DNA of 64,000 nt, from the NCBI RefSeq assembly GCF_018294505.1, contig NC_057810.1, positions 707,745,859 to 707,809,858 of the forward strand, in the 5' to 3' direction. This DNA comes from Triticum aestivum. Taxonomy: Eukaryota; Streptophyta; Magnoliopsida; Poales; Poaceae. Made by a program: the position numbers and the translations under genes. Under the pieces are notes generated by a model. That model was not told the DNA's origin. It worked only from the letters and a program-made list of their open reading frames with translations, and did no database searches. Of this stretch, positions 24,331-34,704 are shown one piece after another. The first letter of the stretch is position 1, and each line of letters starts with the position of its first letter.

Positions 24331-24749
24331 GTAGCCCCTGAACCAGGCTTCAATGATGATGAGTCCGGCACGCATAGTGTCTTCGGCATTGCAAGTTGGG
24401 TTCCTTCTCCGAATACTCAATAGAAGGTTTAGGACACAAGGGTCGTGTCCGACTCTGCAAAACAAATTCCACATACCACCGTAAAGAGTATAATATTCCA
24501 CAAATCTAATCTGCTGACAGCTTTTTATAGCATGATGCCACATTTCGACAATTATTCGAACCATTTTCATAACTAGCCACTACACGCGCTGCGAGGCGGT
24601 TTTACTGGCACGTCTTGTCGAAGCAGAGATCGTGTCCCCCCTTATCACGGGATTGCGTGGGTAACCCAACCATGTTTGTTTAATATGACTCTTTGATTTT
24701 AGGAAAGTCCCAAACGGTCATGCGGGGGACGCTTGATATTCACTCTCTT

Positions 24750-24755
24750 TATAAA
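24750..24755 (+). promoter_or_regulatory. TATA box of the Gypsy B antisense ORF
   Basis: TATAAA within CTTTATAAAGGGGGCC, about 105 bases before the ATG at 24860. The same context occurs in the upstream tandem copy at 23820. Confidence 0.6.
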
Positions 24756-24859
24756 GGGGGCCAAGGCCCGTCCTTTTCTTTCCACGTTCGATCCTTCCCC
24801 TCCCGCACCTTGAGTTCCAACACCCAAGGCTCAAGACAAAGCTCTTCGGTCCTTCGACC

Positions 24860-25531
24860 ATGTCCGGATCCAATCAAGGCTGGTGGATGGCCTCCTCCGT
24901 CACAGAGGAGGACACCGGAAAGCTTAGGGAGGCCAGGTATCTCATCGCCGAGATTCCGCACAGGCTACCTGCTCAAGGGAAGGTCGTCCCCACTCCCGAA
25001 CCTAACGAGAGCATCATTTTCACCTCCCACTTTCTTCGAGGGCTAGGTTTTAGCATTGATCCCTTCGTGAGAGGGCTCATGTTCTATTACAGACTAGATT
25101 TCCATGATCTAGCTCTAGATTCCATTCTTCATATCTCGTCGTTTATTGTCGTGTGTGAAGCCTTCCTCCGCATCACCCCCACTTCGGCCTATGGCTCAAG
25201 ACCTTCAATTTTAGGCCGAGGGTGATCGACGGGTGTCACGCGGAGTGCGGAGGCACTATAATAAGCAAAGACGCCGACGCCCCATGGCCAAAGGGCTCTT
25301 TCGTGGAGACTTCTGATTTATGGCAGCGGGAGTGGTTTTACATCACCGCTCCCCGAGGTACAAAGCGGGTGGCTGCTCCAACGTTCTGCCCGGGCCCTCC
25401 ACCACAACTGGCGTCATGGGTCAACAAAGGGCTGGACTGGGGACCGGAAAATGACGTGCCGACATTACAGAGCTGCATCCGAGACCTTGTCAAGAGGGAT
25501 ATCAGTCTTGCCAAGATAATGCAAGTGATGT
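24860..25531 (+). pseudogene. Antisense ORF, putative gypsy-type transposon protein (Transposase_28-like)
   Basis: The product starts MSGSNQGWWMASSVTEED and has the family motif FLRGLGFSIDPFVRGLMFYY at about residues 58-77. The frame then shifts by one base near 25190; the second half continues from about 25195 with ECGGTIISKD and a Trp-rich stretch. It is cut at 25531 by CACTA 1 in mid-domain. Homologous genes are reported as extra ORFs, antisense to gag-pol, in Tat-lineage Gypsy elements; their role is unknown despite the Pfam name. The homologue in Gypsy E (38700) has FERGFGLPASTFFRGFLEFF at the same place. Not functional as it stands. Confidence 0.78.
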
Positions 25532-26059
25532 CACTAAAAAAATACACTTCCGTGATGATACGTGTTTGTCATAGTAGGTCACGTTTTTTTGTCATGCATG
25601 TACATACATGACGATTTTATGACAGAATCAAGATAGTCATACCTGTGCTGTCGTAGAAGTGTTCCATGACATTACCAAAATTATCATCACAGAAGTGTCC
25701 ACTTCCATGACAATAAATCACGCGTCACAGAATTGCTTTCGTCAAGGGTGACCGACACGTGGCATCCACCGTAACGGAACGCCGTTAAGCTATCGGGTCG
25801 GGTTTTGGATCTGATAACCCGTTAACAGCCCCGACCAATGGGGATTTTCCACGTGGAAAATCATCATTGGCTGGAGGAAACACGTGTCGGCTCATCGTTG
25901 GGACAGATGTCATCCACTCATTGGACGGACAGCGCCTATGATACGTCAACACGTGGCACGGCCCAACAGAGGCCCATTCCTGTCAAAAGGCCGGACCATT
26001 TGACTTGGTCAAAAGGTGGCGGGCCGGCCCATGGAAAGCCTGTTAACGGCCTGTTCGCA

Positions 26060-26665
26060 TATAGCCCATTTACAACCCGCTAACTCAAGGCCCGTTACGC
26101 CCTATCCGAATTAGGCCCAGTAGCGTCATCTGGGCCATCCAATATGATTACAGCCCGTTTTCACTTCTGGCGCATATATGGCCCATGACCTCTTTCGGCC
26201 CATATGAGGCCCTATGTAACTCTTGGACTATTAACGGCCCGTGGTGAAACTAGCCCGTAATGAACAGTGTATCACTTTACACCGATTAACGACCCATGGT
26301 GAAACTAGCCCGTAATGAACAGTGTATCACTTTATACCCATTAACGGGCCGTTATTCCGTTGGGCCATTTCCAGCCCATGTTATCTTTCGGCCTTCTCAG
26401 AGCCCATTTATTCTTGGGCTCATTTCAGCATTCGTTTACTTACGGCCCATTACTGTCATTTTCTGCTTGGGGGCCAAATTCAGCCCATGGTTACAATCGG
26501 CCCATTTGTGGTCCGTTAATACGTTGGGCCGTTTTCCTAGTGTCATCAAATACAGCCTATTAACGATGGCCCGTTATGGTCGGCCCATGAATGGACGATT
26601 CCAACTCTAGCCCGTTCACGACCATAATGCGGTCTGTTTGGCCCATGTTTGTTCAATCGATCATA
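26060..26665. repeat. CACTA 1 subterminal repeats (GGCCCATT / TAACGGGCC words)
   Basis: Many direct and inverted copies of GGCCCRTT-like words. One 55-bp unit starting TGGTGAAACTAGCCCG occurs twice in tandem (26242 and 26297). Such clusters are the usual transposase-binding regions of CACTA elements. Confidence 0.75.
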
Positions 26666-26800
26666 CGACCCGTATAAGGCCCATTGATGATACGGCCCGC
26701 AGGAGGCCCATTGTTTCTACGGCCCGTAGAAGGCCCATTGTTTCTACGGCCCGTAGAAGGCCCACTATTTCTATGGCCAGTAGGAGGCCTAGTGTCACTA
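26666..26800. repeat. Five tandem 27-bp repeats in CACTA 1
   Basis: Five consecutive units of exactly 27 bp, with core CGGCCCGTAGAAGGCCCATT. Units two and three are nearest to the core; the first and last are more diverged. Because 27 is a multiple of three, the array keeps a frame open, but I see no reason to call it coding. Confidence 0.88.
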
Positions 26801-27120
26801 CAGTAAATATTACCCATGGTTATCATGGCCTAGTTTTAAAAAGTAGGTTATTGCAACCACTAGAAAACCGTGGAAAAAGAACTGCAATGACTACAAGCAA
26901 ACAAATAAACAAGACAACAAGGAAATAAATAAGCAAGCAACTAACGCTAGGCTATCACGGCTATTACACATATTACATCCACTGGGCATCAAAGTTCGTC
27001 ACCAGTGCAAATATAGGGAACAAAGTAGCATATCATATACACTGGTTGTCAAAGTTGGCGACCAACGCAAATAAACGCCGCAGCAGATCAAATCCAGAAC
27101 GGAAACCACTTCAGAAGATC

Positions 27121-28406
27121 TCAAGAAACAATATCCTGGGTACCCATAATGTTGGCAAGATGCTTAGCAAGCTTATTAACTTTCTCTTGTTTGGCGCTTA
27201 AATCCTCCAGCGCTTGCTGTTGCACCAGAAAATATGCATCTGAATTATGCAGGGACTTCCTTAGTCCTTCAGCTTCCTGTCGCAGCACATCTGATCGATG
27301 TCTTTCAACTTGAAGTTGAGACTCAAGAAGACGAACTGATTCAAGCAGCGAGTTCGAAGAGCTGGTGCCAACAGTAATAGCTAGTAACTCGAACACTACA
27401 TCAAGACAGGACTTTTGGGTTCCCTCACTATTGTCAAGATAGTTTTTATCAGCTTTCTTGGAGACCAACAGGGATGTCTCACTATCTTGAACCTTATCTG
27501 CATTACTTCCTTTACCATTGGATAATGTGGTACTGTTCTCCAATATTTTGTCCGCATTCTAAAAGAGAAACAAGCAGACACATCACATGTTTACCATGTT
27601 GTATATGAAACTCATTTTGGTAAATGAGTTCAGTAGTAAAGTGGATAGGATAACAGCATGAAACAAACATATATCTATGTACCATGGTCAATTTATGGTC
27701 TATATCATTCTAGTTTTTGTTGCCAAATCAAGATAGAGACATAGTTCAAATAATATTTGTTCAAGACAAAGCAGAATAGACAGAATATAAGTGTGGGTAA
27801 CTCTAGAGCAATAACAACACTTGTAATGTGCATGACATGAGAACATTACTGTTTATTCAATTGAAACTGAAATCAACATAGAGCAGGTTACAACAGCAAA
27901 CCAGTTAAATAAACAGGTTTAAAACAAACCTGTTGCGCCATTGGAGTTTCAATTCCATCCTTCAAATTTGAAAATAGTTGGTATGAGTAAATACAGTAAT
28001 GCAAGAGCAAAGGAGTATGAACCATAGCTACAGAACCTGACCTGAGAACAAATCTTCTTCTCCTTTAAGCGTTGAGTTGGGATTCAGAGTGGTGGTCCTC
28101 GTGCTTTGGGCACTGCAGTTCCCTTACTAACTGCTCGTGTTTGGGTGCTCTATGGTGGAGACGGTGCTGTTTGTCAACTGGAACTGGGTTACTATCTGCC
28201 GGGGTTGGGGTTAGAAGGGGTGTAGCTGGTTCTCTGTCCAACTGGGTAGGGGTACAATCTTCGAGAGTCTGGGTTATGTGTGGTGGATCTGGTCCTTGGG
28301 CAAGTACAACCGTGGTTCTATCTGCATCAACTGGTAGCACTATCTTTTTTGAAGACCGTGTTGTTACTCCCTTAGATACTGCCATCACGCTCTCCAATTC
28401 AAATGG
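27121..28406 (-). pseudogene. CACTA 1 internal gene fragment (TNP1/ORF1-like), three exons
   Basis: Exons bounded by AG/GT signals on the minus strand: 28042-28406, a 30-bp exon at 27930-27959, and 27121-27558. The first encodes a Ser/Thr/Pro-rich segment (TTRSSKKIVLPVDADRTTVV), but a TAA at 28065-28067 falls in this frame. The last encodes about 140 residues with a heptad-like helix (LLESVRLLESQLQVERHRSD) and ends with its own stop. This arrangement resembles the C-terminal half of En/Spm-type accessory proteins. The conserved central plant-transposase domain is missing, and no TNP2-type transposase is present. Function unlikely. The assignment rests on position in the CACTA and composition, not on a catalytic motif. 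Confidence 0.5.
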
Positions 28407-28829
28407 CTGATAAACAAGAAAAGTAATTGAAAGTATAGACATTGTATGATAGACAGGTGTAATGGATAGTGGGGAATAAAAGAGGGCATGAAATAATTCA
28501 TATTTATGTTGTCTAACCAAACAGGATAGCATGACACAATTTCACATATATGATGGCTAACTAAACAGAATAGCATGACACAATTTCACATTGTGATGGC
28601 TAACTAAAAAATATGGAAAGACATAGTTCAAAATATGAGACTATGTAAATAGGATGACATGACATAACTATATAATGTGTTTATTAAATAGGTTGGCATG
28701 CCATAATTCACATACATTCACGGATAGAATGCCATAATTCAAAATATGATGATTGTAAACACTAAACAGGATGAGATGATATAACTATATGATTTCTTTA
28801 TTAAATGGATTGCCATGCCATAATTCAGA
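28407..28829. repeat. AT-rich intron-like region with repeated CATGACACAATTTCACAT words
   Basis: Diverged copies of ATGRCAYAATTCACAT-like words recur about every 50-60 bases from 28485 to 28829. No coding potential seen. The character changes abruptly at about 28830, which I take as the border with Copia D. Confidence 0.55.
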
Positions 28830-29016
28830 TAGATTCTGCCACATTGTCTTCATCCTCAGAGTCTGAGGTTTTCTTCTTCCTGTTCCTTGTGGCAGCTTTG
28901 GGTAAGTTGCTTGGGGTGCTCCTGCTGCCCTCATCTGAGGAACTAGAGGGACTAGTGCTCTCACTCATAGGAATCTGCTCCTCTTCCCTATCCTGGCTAT
29001 CACTTTGATCAGACAT
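28830..29016 (-). CDS. N-terminus of a second ORF in Copia D, acidic and Ser-rich, truncated
   Basis: The ATG at 29016 opens a 63-residue frame beginning MSDQSDSQDREEEQIPMSES, with a Ser run, a basic RNRKKK patch and an acidic SDSEDED patch. The frame stops just past the border with CACTA 1, so the natural C-terminus is lost. A TATA box lies about 690 bases upstream (29706-29718). I remember similar N-termini in predicted Triticeae proteins linked to retroelements but cannot assign a function. An alternative is a first exon of the CACTA 1 gene; the change of sequence character at 28830 argues against that. Confidence 0.45.
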
Positions 29017-29194
29017 GCTGCAAACACTGACTGCTGACCCTGTGAATAGATGTAGATGAGATAGAGTGGATAAGCATCACAAAATACAGAGGTTTTTGCA
29101 AAAGATTGAGTTAAAAACTTAGTTTTAGTTTTCCACAGAAAGCATTTCGGATCAACTAATTTGTGAACTTGGTGATACCGAAGCAACTTTAGGA

Positions 29195-29895
29195 ACCTAA
29201 ACTAGTGAACTCGGTTAGACCGAGTCATAGTTCGGTGGCACCAAGACTGCTAGGGTTTCACAAAATTCTGATCTCGGTCACACCGATTTGCAATTTTCGG
29301 TCAGACCGAGAATCACAAGTGCAATGGCCTTGGCCGAATTGGTGGAACCGATTTCTACAATTCGGTGGGTCTGAGATGGTTTTGGTGGAAACCTAACCCT
29401 AAATTTTCAAATCAAACCTAATCTACGGATTGTTTTGACTAGATGAGATTGTTTCAATCATGGCAAGATTCATGACAAACACAATGTGCTAGGAATCAGA
29501 TTGGAATAGCATAGTTCAAGTCCATACCCTAGTTCAACGATGGACTCGCTACGGCGGCAACGGCGGTGGAGATTTCCGTTGACGGTGGCGGAGACCAGCG
29601 GCGGAGGCAGTTGGTGATGAGGAGAACGATCCGGAGACCCTGGAGGGAGAGCGGGCTGAGCGCGGGCGAAACCTTTCGGAGAAATTTCCAAATTTTTTTC
29701 CCTTCGGTATATATAGCCTGACCCTGTTGGTGTGACCGAGTGGAACAACTCGGTGGCACCGAGATGCATAACTACATGCAGTTACTGCAACTCGGTGAGA
29801 CCGAAATGTTCAAATCGGTTGCACCGAGATTGAAAACCTAGATCGTCTTAGTGATCTCGGTATGACCGAAATGGAAGAATTGGTCAGACCAAAAC
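29195..29895. repeat. Second TCGGT-N3-4-ACCGA palindrome cluster in Copia D
   Basis: About twelve copies or near copies of TCGGTNNNACCGA, on both sides of the TATA box at 29706-29718. Clear examples start near 29211, 29275, 29298, 29750, 29792 and 29858. The same motif fills the U3 part of the LTR (33900-34345). Confidence 0.8.
29706..29718 (-). promoter_or_regulatory. Internal TATA box, identical context to the LTR TATA
   Basis: Minus strand GGCTATATATACC, identical over 13 bases to 33856-33868 in the LTR. It lies between gag and the second ORF and is flanked by the palindrome cluster. Confidence 0.6.
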
Positions 29896-30773
29896 GCACA
29901 AAGAAGTTTTGGAAGTTTAAGTCTATGACGAATCAGGGACTCCGAGTGCTCCTCACACAGAGTGGTTCGAATCTGACTTGATCAAATTTTGTGATGTAGC
30001 ATGAATAGAGTTTGAGACAAGAAGAGCATAGATAGCTAGAGAAGGTTCTTAGGCATTCTTGTCCATCCACTTGGCCAAAACAAAAAAAATAAGCCAAACA
30101 AGCAAAACTACAAGTGGATGTCCTCAAATGAGTAAAATATGCAACCAACATGCTCACACAATAAAATGACAAATGAAATATGTGGCGAAGCATGCACAAC
30201 CAATTCTAGCATCTATCAAGCAATTGGCGATGACTAGGTCATCTATATATGAGTATATTGACTTAGGAGTCAAATGAGAACATTTGATCATAGGTCATAC
30301 TCATCATTTAAGCTCAAGTGGGGTTACCACTTTTACATAATGCATTGATGTGTTCACACCATTAGAGTTGCTTTAGCTCAATTCTTAGAGTAAAGCTCCA
30401 CCTAGATGTGAGATCCCCCCTATAGAGGGATGAACTAACCTTGGGTTTTGTCGATGATGACTTCATGTAGGTGTTGAAGATGTGGATGCTCAATGTCGGT
30501 GTAGATCATTTGGAGCAATCCTTTGGAGTGAGTTGCACTTTCAATACCTACATGGGTTAGTCCCACAAGGAACAAATAAGGACATCCATAGACATAGAGT
30601 GATGCTCACACAAGATGATGTCTATGAAAGCATTGGGTTACCTTGTCCCTTGTCTTACCAACATGAGGGTTTGTGACTCCTTGAACTAGTGCAAGATGTG
30701 GAAGTTGATTGCACTTGTCCTTGCCAAAATGATATGAGTGAAGAATTTTGGCGGAGTCACCCTCAAGAACTCT
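29896..30773 (-). other. Non-coding spacer of Copia D downstream of gag
   Basis: No believable ORF on either strand. It joins the end of gag (30774) to the second promoter-like region. Confidence 0.5.
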
Positions 30774-32955
30774 CTAGTTCTTCTTCTTCGGGATCCACAC
30801 CATATTGATGGGAATCCTTGGAGTTGTAGTTGTACTCGATGAAGTAGAGCTTGACGTAGTCTTGGGAATACACTTGACCAAGGCCTTGGGAGCTTCTTCA
30901 AATGCATCAATCTCCTCTTGAAGCCCATCCTTGCCTTTTTGCTTGTGGTCTTGTGGTGGAAGATCATCTTGAGCTTGTGTCCCTTTGAATGAAGTAGGAT
31001 CATACTTCTCTCGTTGAGGAACAAACTTTGTCTTGGGGTATTGATCTTCTTCCGACTCAACTCCATTGGCATTGAACTTTCATTCAAAACCAACACCTTG
31101 GTTCTTCCGGTGCCTTCCTTGCTTGCGTACAATTTCCTCGAATTGCTTACTCCCGGCAAGGCTCTTGTAAACACCTTTCTCTATGCTTCCCTTCAATAAG
31201 CTATTTTCTTGCTCAAGTGTAACTTGGCTAAGAGAATGATTAGTGGAAGCAAGAGAACTACTATAAGCAACAATATTGGATTTAACATGATGATTGTTAC
31301 TGCTAGAGGAATAATCCTTCTTGTTTTTGTTACTAGACTTGACTTGAGGCATGTAAGTAGATAAGAGTAAATGCTTGGCAATGTAAGAAGAACTTTTCTT
31401 GCGAAGATCATCATTGATTGCCTTTAAGAACTCATGCTCTTTCTCAAGATTGATCTTTTCAAAGCGTAACTTCTCATGAGTCCTTAAAAGTTCTCGATGA
31501 TCTCCTAAGATAGTTTCATGAGCTAACTTAAGAGTGTTTAGTTCTTTAGTTAGAAGCTCAATTTTCTCCTTATCATCGTCATTCATTTTATCTTGATTAG
31601 CATGATTAATTGACGTTTCATCATAGTATTCATCACTAGAGTTGTCAACAAGTAAATCATCATCACCTAACAAGTCATCTTGATCACTATTGAAATCAAC
31701 ATACTCGGGGTGTGTTACCTTTGGGCCTTTAGCCATGAAGCATCTTCCAATTCCTTCATTTGGTGAATCAAATATGTCGTGGGAGTTGGTTGACACAAGT
31801 GCTAGACCGGCAACACCTTCATCTTGAGTATGTTTAGAGTCGGAGTGATAGCTTCTCTCGGAGTGATGTTCAGAGTCGGAACCGGATACCCATTCACCAA
31901 CATGAGCTTGATGTCTTTGTTTTGTAGCTCTTTGATGACTTGTCCTTCCTTTCCGAATCCTTGCTTCTCCGGGAGGTTCTTCGTTCATAACGATCATCTC
32001 TACTCCTTCTCTCTCTTGGCGCTGATTTTTCTCTTCTACTTCTTCTCTTGGGAGAATCTTCTCTTCTTTTGTAGGGAGCCGTACACTCATTGGAATAGTG
32101 TCCGGGTCTTCAACAGTTGTAGCAATTTCGCTCTCGACTGGAAGATATTTTGTCATTGTAGGACCTTGACTTGGAACTTCTTTCCTTACTTCTACTCTTG
32201 TAGAATTTTTTGAAGTTCTTCACCATTAGGCTCAATTCTTCATTGAAGGTTTGTTTCTCACTAGATGATGTGGGATCTTCACATGAGGCTTTGTAAGCAC
32301 CACTTGACTTGTTGTGCAGCTCCTCCTTATCCTTGAGTGACATCTCATAAGCAACAATTCTTCCGATGACCTCCGTTGGCTTGAGATTCTTGTAGTTGGG
32401 CATCATTCGGATCAATGTGCACACGGTATCATACTTTCCATCCAAGGCTCTTAGGATCTTCTTGATGATGAATTTGTCGGTCATCTCTTCACTTCCTAAG
32501 CCGGCAATCTCATTTGTGATGAGAGCAAGGCTAGAGTACATTTCAGCGACACCTTCACCATCCTTCATCTTGAACTTGTCAAGTTGACTTTGAAGCACAT
32601 CCAATTTGGATTCCTTGGCGGAGTCGGTACCTTCGTGCATATCAATCAAAGTGTCCCAAATTTCCTTTGCATTCTCAAGATGACTGATTTTGTTGAATTC
32701 TTCGGGGCACAATCCGTTGAAGAGGATATCACATGCTTGAGCGTTGTATTGCAGCATCTTCAACTCTTTCGCGCTAGCTTCACGGTTTGGTTCTCCCCCA
32801 TCAAAGAATTCACCTTGCAAGGCAATACACACAATAGCCCAAACGGCGGGGTTATGTTCGAGAATATGTATTTTCATCTTATGCTTCCAACTAGCAAAAT
32901 TTGTACCATCAAAGTAAGGACCTCTACGGTGGTAGTTTCCCTCACTAGACGCCAT
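30774..32955 (-). pseudogene. gag: Copia D gag, frameshifted
   Basis: ATG at 32955 gives MASSEGNYHRRG. The first ~230 residues are a Copia capsid domain (UBN2/gag-polypeptide type) with FDGTNFASWKHKMKIHI near the start and LDGKYDTVCTLIRMMPNY near the end. The frame stops at 32110 just after CYNC, the first half of a CCHC zinc knuckle. The rest is in another frame (32156 to 31080): a basic region, an acidic hinge and a long Leu/Glu coiled coil (KIELLTKELNTLKLAHE). A second shift occurs near 31080, and the tail stops at 30774. At least two frameshifts, so no full-length product. Size before damage would be about 720 residues, long for a Copia gag, as in SIRE/Maximus types. Confidence 0.82.
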
Positions 32956-33026
32956 ACTCTCCTAGGTTGTGAAACCAAGGCTATGACCACCAAAAGCTAT
33001 GGAAATCAAAGCAAATGGAGACCAAA

Positions 33027-33038
33027 GCTTTGATACCA
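33027..33038 (-). promoter_or_regulatory. Copia D primer-binding site, initiator-Met type
   Basis: Minus strand TGGTATCAAAGC, two bases from the LTR edge at 33041. Confidence 0.85.
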
Positions 33039-33040
33039 CT

Positions 33041-34704
33041 TGTAGGATCTTGAAGTATGTATAGAGGGGGGTGATTAGACTACTTGACCAAATAAACTTA
33101 ACCTTTTCCCAATTTTAGTCTTTGGCAGATTTTAGCAAACTTAGCACAAGTTAAGCAATCTTAACACAATTCAAGCAAGCATGCAAAGAGTATATCAACA
33201 GCGGAAATTAAAGCATGCAACTTGCAAGAAAGTAAAGGGAAGGGTTTGGAGATTTCAAACGCAATTTGGAGACACGGTGATTTTTGAGCCATGGTTCCGA
33301 TAGGTGGTGCTATCGTACATCCAGGTTGATGGAGACTTCAACCCACGAAGGGTAACGGCTGCACGAGTCCACGGAGGGCTCCAACCAAGAAGGGTCCACA
33401 AAGAAGCAACCTTGTCTATCCCACCATGGCCGTCGCCCACGAAGGACTTGCCTCACTAGCGGTAGATCTTCACGAAGTAGGCGATCTCCTTGCCCTTACA
33501 AACTCCTTGGTTCAACTCCACAATCTTGTCGGAGGCTCCCAAGTGACACCTAGCCAATCTAGGAGACACCACTCTCCAAGAAGTAACAAATGGTGTGTTG
33601 ATGATGAACTCCTTGCTCTTGTGCTTCAAATGATAGTCTACCCAACACTCAACTCTCTCTCACAGGATCAGGAATTGGTGGAAAGAAGATTTGAGTGGAA
33701 AGCAACTTGGGGAAGGCTAGAGATCAAGATTCATATGGTAGGAATGGGATATCTTGGCCTCTACACATGAGTAGGTGGTTCTCTCTCAGAAATCGTATGT
33801 TGGAAGAGTAGGTTTGTTCTGATGGCTCTCTCCACAAATGAAGAAGAGGTGGAGGGGTATATATAGCCTCCACACAAAATCTTACCATTACACACAATTT
33901 ACCAATCTCGGTGGGATCGAATCAACAAACTCGGTCAGACCGATTTAGTAAACCTAGTGACTGTTAGTGTTTTCGGTGGGACCAACATGCAACTCGGTAG
34001 GACCGATATGGTTAGGGTTAGGGCATAACATAATCTCGGTGAGTCTGATTACACAAACTCAGTGAGGCCGATTTCAGTAATAAGCTAACCAGAGAGTTGG
34101 TCAGGTAAACTCGGTGGGACCGGTTCGCTCTTTTCGGTGAGACCGAAATGTTACGAATAGGAAACAGAGAGTATACATTGCAATCTCGGTGGGACCGATC
34201 GCTCATCTCGGTGAGACCGAAACGTTACGAAGGGAAACAGAGGGATTACAATCCCATCTCGGTGAGATCGAGATCCCTATCGGTGAGACAGATTTACCTA
34301 GGGTTTGTGGCAGTGGCTATGACATCTGAACTCGGTGGGGCCGAGTTGGACTTTAGGTTTAGGTCATATGTGGATGTGGGAAAGTAGTTGAGGGTTTTGG
34401 AGCATACCACTAAGCACTATGAAGCAAGAAACTCATTAAGCAACACATCATCCCTTCTTGATAGTATTGGCTTTTACTATAGACTCAATGTGACCTTAGA
34501 TCACTAAAATATAAAATGTAGAGTCTTGAGCTTGAAGCTTGAGCCAATCCTTTTATCCTTAGCATTTTGAGGGATCCACGTTTCTCATCCATGCCATGCC
34601 AATCATTGAACTTTTCTGAAATATTTGTCTTGGAATAGTATTAGCTCAATGAGCTATATGTTGTTAGGAATTACCAAAACCACCTAGGGATAGTTGCACT
34701 TTCA
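33041..34704 (-). repeat. Copia D 5' LTR
   Basis: 1664 bp, TGTAGGATC... to ...GTTGCACTTTCA on the plus strand. The minus-strand TATA box is at 33856-33868. The part upstream of it on that strand is packed with palindromic motifs. Only one LTR is in the window, so its age cannot be estimated. Confidence 0.85.
33900..34345. repeat. TCGGT-N3-ACCGA palindrome array in Copia D U3
   Basis: About thirteen copies or near copies of the 13-bp palindrome TCGGTNNNACCGA, commonly with GAG, GGG or CAG in the middle. Clear copies start near 33931, 33993, 34132, 34184 and 34206. All lie upstream of the TATA box at 33856-33868 on the transcribed strand. Confidence 0.85.

Larger units (their letters stand above)
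24331..25531 (-). mobile_element. Gypsy B internal region next to the LTR, truncated by a CACTA
   Basis: On the minus strand GGTTCAGGGGCTAC precedes the LTR and may be the polypurine tract. The region holds an antisense gene on the plus strand. It is cut at 25532 by CACTA 1; the polymerase part of the element was not found in the window. Confidence 0.72.
25532..28829 (-). mobile_element. CACTA transposon 1, one end and part of the interior
   Basis: The left end reads CACTAAAAAAATACACTTCC, one of the common Triticeae CACTA termini with two bases lost after CACTA. The next 250 bp contain GTCATG-rich words and GTCCACTTCCATGAC, as expected of subterminal sequence. A repeat zone (26060-26800) and minus-strand exons follow. 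No matching right terminus (ending TGTAGTG) was found, and sequence of a different kind starts at about 28830, so the element appears truncated by Copia D. It is inserted in the antisense ORF of Gypsy B. Confidence 0.8.
28830..34704 (-). mobile_element. Copia element D, 5' LTR, gag and downstream region; 3' part missing
   Basis: Minus-strand element: 5' LTR (33041-34704), primer site (33027-33038), broken gag (32955 to 30774), about 1.75 kb of non-coding DNA with a TATA box, then the start of another ORF (29016). Reverse transcriptase, integrase and the 3' LTR are absent. The LTR start on the minus strand (TGAAAGTGCAACTATCCC) belongs to a familiar high-copy Triticeae Copia, probably of the Maximus/SIRE lineage; family not resolved. 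GCCGC at 34705-34709 would be the target duplication; no partner was found. Confidence 0.82.

Noticed and set aside
26638..26928. Protein with TARRRPIVS repeats
   Set aside because: Produced by the 27-bp DNA repeat being a multiple of three; no start context, and the sequence is CACTA subterminal DNA.
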